A DNA stretch of 64,000 nucleotides from Paragonimus westermani (lineage: Eukaryota; Platyhelminthes; Trematoda; Plagiorchiida; Troglotrematidae): positions 114,903 through 178,902 of the forward strand of contig QNGE01001268.1 in assembly GCA_008508345.1 (NCBI GenBank). The letters are read 5' to 3'. Under the pieces are notes generated by a model. The model worked only from the letters and a program-made list of their open reading frames with translations. It searched no databases and was not told where the DNA came from. Below are positions 14,471 through 26,300 of the stretch, piece after piece. The translations under genes were made by a program, and so were the position numbers. The stretch's first letter is position 1; each line of letters opens with the position of its first letter.

Positions 14471-15132
14471 ACCTCCAACCGCGCAACTGAGCAACTGTTG
14501 TCCCGTTTCGAACACAACCAAGTATAGGAGCCTGTTGTGAACAATAGGACTCTGGTCGGAACTTTGGCAACAGGCCTGCGATTCGTCAAACTCTGTCCAT
14601 CAGCAGTTCGTCTTGCACAACCTACTACCATTTACGCAGAAAGATAATGGCCCAGCGCCTTTTGGTTCAATTAACTTTTTTTGTGTGTAACTTTGCGCTG
14701 GGTGATTGAAACGGATCTGGACGCGCAACAACTGTTTGTCACCCGCAAAGGCGATTTGATCCCACGCTCCGGAGGCCTGTCGAAGTCCCTAACTTGTCAC
14801 ACTCGGTGCGCCTGTTCGGAAGAGGAAAAAGACAACGAAAACCGAGCAACTGTGCGTTCGACCACGTGTAGTCACCCGTCCGGTTGTCGGAGAGCCGCGA
14901 GCAATCACGCCCATAGCTACATCTTCCCCTTTCTTGTACTTTATTCGTAATTGTGCCGTAGAGTGGCTGAAACAACTGACTGTGCACTTTTGCTCTGTGA
15001 AACCAGCTGTTCCGGTTGAAATTACATTCTAACTACAATCCACCAGTTGTTGAGACGATCAACCGCCCTGGAAGCTAAAACGCTCATTTGGCAACTGACA
15101 GCTGTTCCTTTCTTTGATCACGTGAACTCAAC
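14471..15132 (+). promoter_or_regulatory. E-box-rich upstream region of the MyoD-type gene
   Basis: The 660 bases before the start codon contain many CANNTG sites of the kinds bound by bHLH proteins. They are CAACTG at 14484, 14492, 14729, 14847, 14973 and 15092, CAGCTG at 15004 and 15099, CAGTTG at 15044 and CACGTG at 15119. Five of these lie within the last 130 bases. Vertebrate MyoD-family genes are known to be auto- and cross-regulated through such sites; that this applies here is inference. No TATA box is obvious and the transcription start is unknown, so part of this may be 5' untranslated sequence. Confidence 0.4.
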
Positions 15133-16962
15133 ATGATTGGCGAATACGTGCAGCAGCACTTACACCCAAGTGGGCCTTACATAAACGAGAATGAGCCAAG
15201 CTCTATACTGACTTACCCATTTCACTTTGTGAACTCCACAAGACAGTTGACACATATTGGTGACAGATCACATCTCCTGGGGTTTACCGATTCAACTGCG
15301 TATCCAACTGCGGAATTTAAAGCTGCGGCAACACCCGAAACGTCATATTATGGACCCAATGAATTAGCTTCCACTCAAGAAGGGATCTATCAACAACCTG
15401 TTGAGTTTGGCGATAGGTACTGTAAGACTTCGTTTGTACCAACTTCATGCCCGGTGGTAACGGTGACAGACAGTATCAACTACACTCCCATAACTGTTCA
15501 AGGCACAAATTCAGAGGAGGCACCTGCACTAGCGGAAGCCACCTATTCGTCTGATGGAGCTTCACATCGGAGTTTTCCAAGCACGGCAGAAAATGAATCG
15601 GATAGTGTCAAAAATTCGGTCCTACACAAAATTCACCAGTTCGATCAATATGCACACTTTGCACATGCAACTCCATTTCAAACTTTGGTTAATCAGTTAG
15701 TAGCTAGCAGAGACGGTCAGTATTCATCAGCAGATATCTGTGGTTCCCACCCATTTCAAGAAGTCACCAGGGAAGACTCGCAGACCGAAGGGTTACAACA
15801 GGTCAATGGGTACACGGTGGTTCAAGCCGTGGAAGTGACAAAGTCAAGTAAAATATCTCATGATTCTCATACCTATTCATCGGTTGACCACTACGTTAGC
15901 AGTGTGGCGCAGTCACAGCTCAAATACGCCCGCACTCCATACGACCAACAACTCTCACAATATATTAAGGACACCTGTGGCACCACGCCGGTGAATTCGG
16001 ATGAACAAACCTACAACTATTCGTTGCAGACCGCATCTCAACCCATAACGAGTTGGCTGTGCGAATCACCAGCCAATGGCCAGTTACGATTCTCTCATAA
16101 TCGAATGAATGGCAATGCATTCCATGCATCACCTGAACGATCAGAACATATGGCTTTTGTACACAGCACTCCCTTTGGTAGCCATATAGGAAGCGCACCT
16201 GCTCCGGTGTTACATCATGAAACGATTCAATCGTTTCCAGTATCGCCTTATCAATCCCAGCAGCACCAACAACAACGCAACTCGAAGTCGCAAAGCCAAA
16301 CACTGTCCACTCATGACGGTCGTGGTTCACTGGACAGCCCATCCACCTCATCAGCTGCATCACGTGGCTCCAGCTCATTGGCGGAGGCTCTTGCCTGTTC
16401 CAGTGAATCAGGCGGAGCAACCCGGTCGATTGGTAATGAAGTGAAAGCGCATATTCAATCCTTTCAAAGTGAGGCAGCTAGCTATAATGCACCAGTCATG
16501 GCCTGTCTGTCAACAGAGGTCAATCAAGTGCCCGGTTTCTCGCTACAGGAGAAGCCTGCCCCTATTCAAACGGATTTCGCTGGCTCTGTAACCACCGCCG
16601 TACCGTCGTCTGAACATACAATGACGAAACGCGGCCCAAAGTTGGACGAGTTAGGCTCGAAAGCAGGCAAGCGTAGCGGCTATCTGGTAAAGCGAGCCCG
16701 AACGCAGTCTATTGTCAGTCAGTCAGTTCGCCCAAGTGAAAAGAAAAAGACCAAACCTAATTACAATCCAAACAAAGAACACACGAATACGGACTCTGGG
16801 CCAAATGACGATCGTAGTAGCCTGCGCAATTCAATGCTACTTAGCCCAAGGGTAATTCACACGGAGTTCATGGAGAAATCACGCGACGAATCGCTGACAG
16901 AGGACCAGGATTCGGACAGTTTGTCCGATTCGGATTCGGATGGGGAGCTGGATGAAGGCAAG
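15133..16962 (+). CDS. myoD: Myogenic bHLH transcription factor (MyoD family), coding exon 1
   Basis: This exon encodes the N-terminal 610 residues of the protein whose bHLH lies in the exon at 22611. The ATG at 15133 is the first possible start because an in-frame TGA sits at 15115-15117. The open frame runs 1830 bases to a donor at 16963 (AAG|GTAAAA) in phase 0, matching the phase of the next exon; reading through would add only 26 residues before a stop. The sequence is rich in Ser, Gln, Thr and His, with a short Gln/His run around 16255-16280 and a Ser-rich patch around 16345-16420. Basic clusters suggest a nuclear signal near residues 515-540 (including KKKTK). Residues of about 583-610 are acidic and Asp/Ser-rich, a plausible activation segment placed directly before the His/Cys-rich domain. 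No folded domain is recognisable here. Vertebrate relatives total only about 250-320 residues, so this N-terminus is unusually long. Confidence 0.9.
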
Positions 16963-19900
16963 GTAAAAAAAAGTACATTTTTTCATGTCTGTTATCATCT
17001 CAGTCTGATTGGTCGTTCATCTTGTTTTTCCGGCAAAGTGTAGAAATTTCAGAGTGATTGAGCTGAATTAATGATTCCGAGTAGACCAGTTTTTAGGGAC
17101 CCAACTTATTTTATCACAGTTAAACTCTGTATAAGTTTTTATACTGATACCTTGAACTGTTTATTTCAGTCAACCACAACACACGCAAAAAGACAAGGGA
17201 CTGAGCGTAAAAGTTGACTTGTTTAATATTCAGAACGCGTCAGTATCTTCCATAGCGCGGGTTTTTTTGGAACCACGTATAATTAGGTTTGGTAATTCCA
17301 GCTGTAAGTTTCTTTCAAGTTGACCATCACTCGCATTTGATCGCAACCTTCGCATTCAGATAGACTTTCCACCCAGTTTCTTTTCGAAACTTTTGCCTAG
17401 TGAAGGGTTTGCAGGTACGGAAACTCACAATCGATTTAACTAAAGGGTGCGCGTTGCGTATAATTATGGACCAGTTTATCTCTACTCCTCCATACGTGCA
17501 CAGGTTTCTTTTGATTTCTCAACCGCGGTAATTTGGTCCAACTTAGCAAAGGCGTGTTTATACGCAAAAGTTCACAGCTGTCTACTTCAGTTTGGAAGAC
17601 ACTGTAAATTGTACAAACAACTAGAATACTGATTGATGGATGACAATCACACCATACTATTGTTATCACTATGGTGCCAATAAATGGGACACCAAATTAA
17701 GGCCAGTTCTCTTACTCTCACCTATCGCAATCGTGGGATTAGCAAGAAAGCACAGACAACAATTCCTGCTTGAAACGCATAAATCAATATTTGTGGTGAC
17801 AGATAGCCTCAGCCCAAATCACGATATGTAAAGTGCACGAGACACCGGTTGCATACGACTGATTCATGCTGCTTTAATGTCTGTGTGCTGAGTAGTCGCC
17901 GAGGTAGGTGTGAGTTAATGAACCTCTGAGTCACAGTGATATGCACCTCGGCTGTGTGTAAAGGTTCATTTTGAATGGAAATGTAAGTTGGTGAGTAGAT
18001 GTGGTGAATGGTAAGGAGCATTAAAGTCAGCATTGGTCCGGGGATTGGTGAGAACTTGTAGAATGTGCGAGCAACGCTAGTCAGATTTGGTTGAAAGTGC
18101 GTCAATGTGGCGCTGCCCTACTGGTCCCCTTAGAGAACCGTTCATTTTGATGTCACACCATTCACGCGTTGGTGACGGACGAGACTGTGTACGAACTGAA
18201 CAGATATAGTAGTTTCTATCCTCTGACGTTCCAAATGAGACGACCCAAACGGACTGGACTTTTCAGCTGTCATAAGTCTGTTAGTTGATCAGTGAATTAT
18301 CCGATTAGATCACTTATGTGCAGGAGTAATTGTGTATTGTGCTTCAACTTTTAATGTTTCTTAGTTTTCACCTTGAAACCGACAGTTTCTGACTGGACTA
18401 ACCTTTTATTTTGTTGGTCAGTTGGTGATGTGTGAACGAAATTTGAGTCAATGATGAGTTGCGCATTAATTATTCCCATTGCTTGGCCCAAGAGACCCTC
18501 ACCAAAATGGCTCGTAACGTGAACAGTTACTGGTTACAGTCATATTCGCTTTGCTCAACACAAATATTTGTTGCAAAGTGAACATCATATCACATTACCT
18601 TTTAGTGTCCTTGTGGTAACAGCTAGCGCAAATTGGTAACCTAAAGAATCGCTCCACCTAGTCACTCAGTAACCACTTAATCTTCCCAGCATGTTCTTCG
18701 GTGTAAAAGCAACTTGGAATGCATAGCAAATTTTACCGGATGTACGAATATGATGTGAGTTTTAGCATAATTGTATCATTATAGACACAGCTTCATTTCA
18801 TTATATTAGAATAATAGACCAACGCACAATTGCCAGAGGCACACTTTTCTTACGTTGCTTTCTGGAAATTTCCTACTAGCAAGGTTAAATACAGAGTAAA
18901 CGGTGTTTTGTTGGTGACTGGAACTTTCAAGTGATTTGGACATCACCGGAGGACGGATGTACAAAATTCTACATAGAGTTGCATTAAACATAATGGTGGC
19001 TCAGAAACCGCAGAACTTTCTGAATGTGTGGCTTCAATTTCGCAATACAGTTTGCAACTAAGCTAGAAAATCTTTTAGTAACTTTTGCATCCATTTCTTT
19101 CTGACTGCGTTACACAGAGTCAGTTATTTCCATTCGAACGAAAATTCTCCCTTTTGCTTTGTGCTGCCGTATGATTTTGCATCCCCCTTTGAGGTGGCAC
19201 CTGCACGGAATTCTACTACATGTTCTCGCACACATCCTCTAACTGATTAACCGCTCAGACACAGAGCTAATCTGCGATGCGTAAATAGCTCTCAGGCTAA
19301 TTTGTTTTACAGTTCACCGAATTCAATCATAAGTGGAACAGAGGAATGCGTGCTTAGTTTGAAGTATGTCACTTGATGAGACCCACAGATCCTCAGACCC
19401 GAATGCATCACCCCCGCTGCGCTTCTACCAGTTCGTTCACCTGTGAAACACGGCTTTCTTTAACTGCAACACGGGAAAGTTACATCTATTTATCTGCTTA
19501 GTAGGCCTGCTAACTGGCACACACAATAGATCTGACCCCCGACATCCACAGAAGGGCGTGGACTTTGTCCGTACATCCTGCTTACAATTCTGTCTGTATG
19601 ATGGACAGGCTGTGCACCTGTTGACTCCATCCTGAATGGATCAACAGTTTACCAGGTCGAACCCTCAGGCATATATCCCCCTACCCCAAGTTAGACACAC
19701 ACACACATGACAATTTACGGCCTCGGATGGCGTATTCAAGCACCCTAAACCGTTGGCTTCTGAAGGAATTATCTGTTATGAAGACCATGCAAGGTAAGGA
19801 CGCGTGTTCTAACTGTTCCTGATCTGAAAGTTTGAATCCGGGTTCATCTAAGTCATTCGCACGTGTAACCAGCGGCTCAATTTGATTGTTACCGATTCGA

Positions 19901-22610
19901 AACTGATTAAATTTGTAACAAAGCGCACTGATTGCCCATCGGATTAATGTAACAGTTGTCGTCAACTTCTAGGATTTCATGCGTTTGGAACAATGGCCTT
20001 TCAGATACGATGAAAAACATAGTGGTGTTGCACGGCATGCCTACTTCACACAAGCAGGTGCGAAGTTTGTAGAAGTTAAACTATGTACGACGCTCATTCT
20101 TACCAATTCATTTGATGGAGTCTACCAAACAATATCAGTATACCACTACAAACAGAATTAAAACACCCAAAAATCCGGTTTACGGATGATCGCCTAGCCC
20201 TGTTTGATTGACAATCAGATTCAGTCAGCTAACCAGATCACTGTTGACAGGTCCTGCACTCGCTTCATAGGAGGATGCGTGTGGGTCTGTGAGATTGCGA
20301 ACTAAGTTCATCCTGATGGTTCTTGTCAGCTACAGTCAGGTTTATTCCGTTGTATACCACATTTGCTCACTGTAAAGATGTTTATTTAGTTCAATTTACT
20401 GACTAATATAAAAGCACAGAACGTTTATTATCTCTTAACTCGCCGAATCTCAGCACGATAATATTAAAGTATCTATCGTATTGTAAGTTCAGTTCGATAA
20501 TCGATATCATTTGCTTTCAACCTATCACAATCAATGAATGCTAATCGACTTGTCGAAATAGTCCATACAAAAACTCAGTGCTTCTATCTGTTCACTGAAG
20601 AAAAACAACTGACTTGAAAATCCTCACGAGTTACAGATGTCCACGTCCAATTCCAACAATTACGACCGGACTCATTCTGGTGCAGAACGGAAAGACTTAT
20701 TCACATAAGTTACACGACATTTCAGGTTCAATTTCATCCGAGTGATTCCTACTTCAGACATCAAATACGTTCAAAAGGTTGTGCTATTTGCCTACTTTTC
20801 AGGGCATGTGATCTCCGTTAGCAGTGTTGTCAACCGTACTGCGTACTCACTATCGTGTATATGTGATGGTGAATTAATTGGCAGGATGAAGAGGACAACT
20901 AAAGTGTCTATGATGCCAAATTTAAACGCAATAAGACACTAAAAATCGAGTAGCTGTGTTGGTAAAACAGTTTTAAAGTCTGTTTACCGAACATCAGTTC
21001 ATTGGGTAGTGGGACGTTCAGTGATGTATTAGCGCAAAAGGATATTGTTCCCACGTCATGTGTAGCGGTTAAACGGTCATTGTGCTTCAGGTAAGCATCA
21101 TGATTTAACTGGCCTCAGTAGTTAAGTGTTGTCCATCGCAGTGCTCCGGATCGATATAGGCACGGAACAGTTGTTCTTTTGCGTATACACCGCCAAATGG
21201 CAGCAGCACTAAAAGCGCTGCCGTCTCCCCTCATGAATAAGACAATATTTTGCTGTCTCCATAGTGTACACAAGCGCACACAAACGCAGTCATATATGTA
21301 CGTGTCTCCGGGATTGGAAATGATTCCATTGAACAACTGTCGCAGAACCATCATCACTTTCGAAGTTACTTGCAGTAATCCGATGCGGTTCAGTAGGTAG
21401 AGGAGCAACATGGAAAAACAAGAGGACATTATGTTTTCGGTCCCCGTTTGTGTATGCAGACCGTGTGGGTGCACATGCTTACCCAAGTGCGCGGATAGCT
21501 AAGCTTGTGCAATTAGCACTTGGCACGCTCTAAACTTCCGCGTCGGTTGCCAGGCTAGCCGGCCACATGCGTATGTCCACTAAATCTGACATGCCAACAA
21601 GCGTACATCGGGGTTATGCAGGCCTGTGCATATGCACACGTGTTAACGTGTGCGTATGCGCTTGCGTATTGTGGCCTACGTTGCCAGCTGAACAAATTAG
21701 GACATCACGTCGCACGGACGAACAACCACGCCACGGCTAAAATATGCAGGTCACACGCGCAACTAACACAACCGGGGTTGTCAACACGGATCGACTAGGA
21801 GAGTATAAGATACGTCATGTCTACGAACGCAGAGCTGCGCCTATTTAATCCAAGATAGTCGTCGTTCCGACTATTACCGAATATCCACCTTTGAGAATAA
21901 GATATTTTTGTCACTAACGTTCACAATCAACTGAAGATCCGAAGAACAGAAAATACACATATACGTTGGTTGGTAGTATGCGGACAACTACCATAAACAT
22001 CCAGTGGATGGGCATAAATACAACCATCAGACCGACGTCGGTTGTACATACAACTTGTAACGGCTACCGATCTCAACCAGCAAACAGAACTCCTATAGGG
22101 AGAACAGCGTACGTAGTTTGAATCATTATGATTGAGTGGGCACTACATATGAATTTCCTTGATGCTCCATTTTATCGGCTGAGCTGTACGGAACTAACCT
22201 CCAGTGTGCGTTTTTCCGACACTTAAACACATTACGATAAAATCAGACAATGATAGTATTTGTAGAGAGTGACTAAAGCCTTGTTGTGTACTTCTGTCTT
22301 GGTTTATCGCGAATTTTTTTGCCGGTGATATTCATAACACTTCGAGTTTCAAATAGAAGTTGATTAATATGAACGACCCTTATCCGTGTAATTGGTTGTC
22401 TGGATATAAAGGTCAGACCCAAGGAAAGTGATCATGGGAAACCGTCAAGCAATCCTTGTGGAATATGGAAGAAGCGAAAAATAAAACAGTATATTTTCAT
22501 TCCACTCACCTACGATCTAACGAGAGCCAAATGATTTATCTATACTTATCTATGTTAATTTTACGTTTCTGTATGTAAAACTAAACTCAACACTTGTTAT
22601 TCAACCACAG
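16963..22610 (+). other. Intron 1 of the MyoD-type gene
   Basis: A 5648-base phase-0 intron, with GT at 16963 and AG at 22609-22610 preceded by a modest pyrimidine tract. It has no supported gene. It contains a short CA run near 19690, a relatively GC-rich patch at about 21480-21860 and a strong hairpin at 21628-21659. Its position immediately before the His/Cys-rich domain differs from vertebrate MyoD genes, where the first intron falls after the bHLH. Confidence 0.85.
21628..21659. repeat. Inverted repeat (14 bp stem, 4-base loop)
   Basis: Two 14-base arms (21628-21641 and 21646-21659) pair with a single T-G mismatch around the loop GTTA, inside intron 1 of the MyoD-type gene. The arms contain CACGT-type half sites. 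It could be a small structured RNA, a protein-binding palindrome or part of a repeat end; nothing further can be said from sequence alone. Confidence 0.6.
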
Positions 22611-23312
22611 GAAGAACATGTGATTGTACCCGGCTCGCACGGCCAATGTCTTCTATGGGCCTGCAAAGCTTGCAAGAAGAAAACAATGCAAGTGGATCGT
22701 CGTAAGGCCGCAACAATGCGTGAACGGCGAAGGCTACGTAAAGTGAACGAAGCGTTTGAAACGCTGAAGCGTCGGACCTGTGCAAACCCGAATCAGCGTA
22801 TGCCTAAAGTAGAGATATTGCGCAACGCGATAGATTACATAGAAAATTTGGAAGAAATGCTTCAGCATAACGGAGTTCTGCCAACAGGCATTTCTCCACT
22901 AACTTCCGCTCTATTGGCGAATGGTGGAAACAATATGGGTGTCACACGTCGCAATGAGACAGGCAATACGGGTGAAGAGAAGAAGTTGTCAACCAGGTTG
23001 TCATCACTTCCAAACCAAGCTTTGACTACCACGTCACAAGTCCAAACGAGATCGGTCGAAAAGCAGAAAAACAGCAAAGTGAAAAAAAATCCACACGATC
23101 TGGACTGCATATCTGCTTCCAGCCTTGTGCACATCGGATCGGAACCGTTGAACAGCTTATCTTACATACAGCGAAGTAGCGATTCTACTCAGGATGTCGT
23201 GAACTCACCACTGGTCCCTGTGAGCTGTTCAGGCACGGATTACGGTAGTGAAGAGAGCCTTGAGGGAGGTCCTAGGAATGCGGTAACTTACGTAGCACAA
23301 CAAGCACAAAAG
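22611..23312 (+). CDS. myoD: Myogenic bHLH transcription factor (MyoD family), coding exon 2 with DNA-binding domain
   Basis: This exon holds the diagnostic core of a myogenic regulatory factor, which binds E-boxes (CANNTG) as a dimer with an E-protein and drives muscle genes in the nucleus. It starts after the AG at 22609-22610 in phase 0. Exon residues 13-25 read [13 protein letters not shown], the His/Cys-rich motif whose Trp contacts Pbx/Meis partners in vertebrates. Residues 29-44 are the basic region, [16 protein letters not shown], with the Ala-Thr pair and the junction Lys that form the 'myogenic code'. Helix-loop-helix residues about 45-85 contain [27 protein letters not shown] and [10 protein letters not shown]. 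At residues 164-168 (23100-23114) LDCIS resembles the start of the C-terminal helix III. The exon ends at a strong donor, AAG|GTGAGT, in phase 0. If unspliced, the frame stops at 23345. The family call is firm; the C-terminus is incomplete. Confidence 0.95.
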
Positions 23313-26300
23313 GTGAGTTTTTGGTCGTGCACACTGAAATGCTAACTCTGTGATTACCCGTTCACATAACGCATGAAACGCAACACTATATTCGGATGAG
23401 AATTAAATCCTGAAAAGTCTGAGTTCAGACGGTAGCTAATTGGTTACCTCGTGAATTCCCATACTCATTGTTTTGTACGTAGATGTATAGGAATAAATGC
23501 TCATTTAGTGCTGCCTCTGTGTTAACCACAGATGTAGATTCGTTAGGCGGTTCATAAGTGTAAGGTAAGCGTTCTCACTTACAAAGAAAGAGAGTTGAAC
23601 ATAGAAGAAAATACTTGTATGCAGCATGCCAACGATACAGTTGATCTTAATAGGGCAGATTATTGCTGTAGCCAGTAAACACGAGTTCTGGGATAGGTTC
23701 CTTGATTTAGCTGGAAATGATCAACAAATACATGCAGGTTCGCAGATAGATGTATATATCTGATCATTTGTAGAATTGCGTTAGGTAGGCGGTCAAGTGT
23801 TCTGTCCTCACATATATGCTGATAATAAAGACTGAATTTCGCATCTCGGCCACCTTCGATCGCAGAGTCAAGCAGCGTGCTATGAATAGATCAGACCTCC
23901 AGTGAGGAGTCCTGCCTAGACAGTAGACTGCATACTTGAACATCATTAATTCCTGATTGAAAGGGACAAGTTTGGTGATGGGGGACCGAGTTTGTGGGGA
24001 CAGTCTTAGGTGGAGCTAAAGTTTCCACTCGGCTGCACGGAGTCCACTAAGGAGTGTTCAACTTGTAATAATCACTTCTAACCCGGAGTTCAGCTTGAGT
24101 TCTACAATTGTATTCAGCACACTATATGTATCCAATATTCGACCACTGTATAATCCTTTGAATCGCAGCTATGTTCCCGTCAAGACTTACAGTCCTGGTG
24201 CTAGATTGTAAGCCGGCGCTTGCCAGGTCTGAATGCTAGAGTAATTTTGTTGGCGACTTACGCACAAAGGAAGCTATCTTTTTGCACACAGTCTCTTGCC
24301 CAAATGTCCCAGACACCATAATACGTCCTGTAAGTTTTAGAGGCAGTAGAGTTCATTTGACACTTGAAAATAAAGAATAGCTAGGTCAACTAACATAAAG
24401 GCGTACACTATTTCACGTCAACTACTAATGGACATGTTTTTTGTAAGCAGATGAGCGCTTTCGTCTTGGGAGTTGTGATCACTCGTCTAAACCAAAACGA
24501 TTTTGAATTTAGTTCAATCCTAGCTGGGTTCTGCGTTAGGTGACTAACTGATTATGTCGTAGATTTATAAACTGTTTGATTTATACGTGAAAGTGTAGGG
24601 GGTAAATACTTATGACGTGCTGTCTCCGTGTTAATCACATTCATGAATTTTTCATTCCTAACCGGATTCTGCATTTGCTGACTAACTGTGTGAATACATA
24701 CTGAATAATGAACGACTACACCCGTTGAGTTGGATCACTTCAAAAGGAAGTCATTTGTCTGAACACACCATAAGGATGCAATATGTGTAAACGGTTCTTA
24801 ATATTCTTTTCATTCCAGAACATGTAAAACAATTTCCAAGCTATTCTACAGCTGAACTTTGCTGTTACTCTTTGCAGTGTATCAGCGAACAGCACCACAT
24901 TAAACTGCGTCTGTTTGCCATTACTAAAGCATGCCATAAATAAAGTTAAAGTTCATAGACAAGTGTACATTAAAAAACCAATTCATTCACAACGGTGATA
25001 TGTGTACATAGCATTGAGTTTATCACCATCTTGAGGTTGAAGGCGCACGTCTTTGACGAAGCAGATGAAAATCAAGATAGGACACGAATTATGACCGCAT
25101 TCAAAGCTCTCGGCCACGTGAACATACATTCACTTCATATGGTTCTATGTGCCACGATATGCGTTCACTACAGCCGTTCGTCGTTGCGCTCAAACCAAAA
25201 TCATCGTTTTTTCATGACTCCGCCAATTCTAGGCAGACAGGAAGCGCCGTCAGTCCAGCTGTTATGTTCTTGTCTGTGGACCTCCACTTTGACACTGTGT
25301 GTGCGTGTGTGTGTGTGCTATTTTCACTACCGCAATAACAGTGACAGCTTCGATGGCCCATTCTTACGAGGGAAAAGGGTTGATCAAGATCAACCCTGAT
25401 GCCTCTCTACGGAAGACGAATGACACGTGAATTTATACCTATAGCTTTCAGTACGTGGATCTAAAAGGGATTCTCGGCCGTGTACTGGACGGGGGAGGTT
25501 CTGGCTATCAGAGGGAAGAATGTGACCTTAACCACTAGAAGCCTGAATAAGAGGAATCCCACAATGTTTATTGGCTCACTGACCAGTCAGTGGCTGTCAG
25601 ATCCATTTGTCTCCCGCAAAGTTCCGTATATGGCAGGTCAATTATACATCGCGAATTGCCACGATGAAGTCGTGCTTCATTTATATGATATCAGATGAAT
25701 GATCAATCAGATTTGGGAGCATAAGCACGCAAACAGTCTTCAAGAGGCAGAGAGAGAACTAGAGAATTTGTGGCGAATAGATTAACCAGTGAACTGACGA
25801 ACTTGTCAGAATGGGTTTCAAGCCTCTTGTTCCATCTGTAGTTAGACTCGCAGGTTTGTGGCTACACAGAAACGCATTTGACCGAAGAGCAGGTGCCTCA
25901 ACTGTCATCGGGTGTACACCAGCCCTATCCTCCAACCCCATAATCTCAGGATTTGCGAATAAGCACTCTCCCCCACCACCACAAACTCCTACAAGTTTGC
26001 ACTCGAGTAGCAACCTTCCCCTCATATGGTTGAAGGGAGGGAGTGAAACGCAACAGGCGCAGATTGACCAAAATCATTGTGTATACTTTCTTCAATTCTG
26101 TGTGCGGCTTCATTCATGACTGAGTGGTTTCTTTTGACGGATAAGTAGTTCACTACTGTTTTCGGAGGTGCATCTGGGATGAATATTAACTGGATTAAAA
26201 AAGCACATCGTACAAATTAATGGCTTAATGTGCATCAGAGCTAGACAGGGAGTTGATTTCAAAACCAGCGATAGATGGTAGATAGTCGGGGTACAACCTG

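Noticed and set aside
14206..14631. 141-codon open frame on the minus strand
   Set aside because: It has no recognisable domain and overlaps other open frames on the same strand. With a stop frequency near 6% per codon, a 64 kb window is expected to contain one or two random frames this long.
24995..25698. Two plus-strand frames (134 and 72 codons) downstream of MyoD exon 2
   Set aside because: Considered as MyoD continuation, but neither has a phase-compatible acceptor with a convincing pyrimidine tract or any family motif, and the first includes a GT simple repeat.
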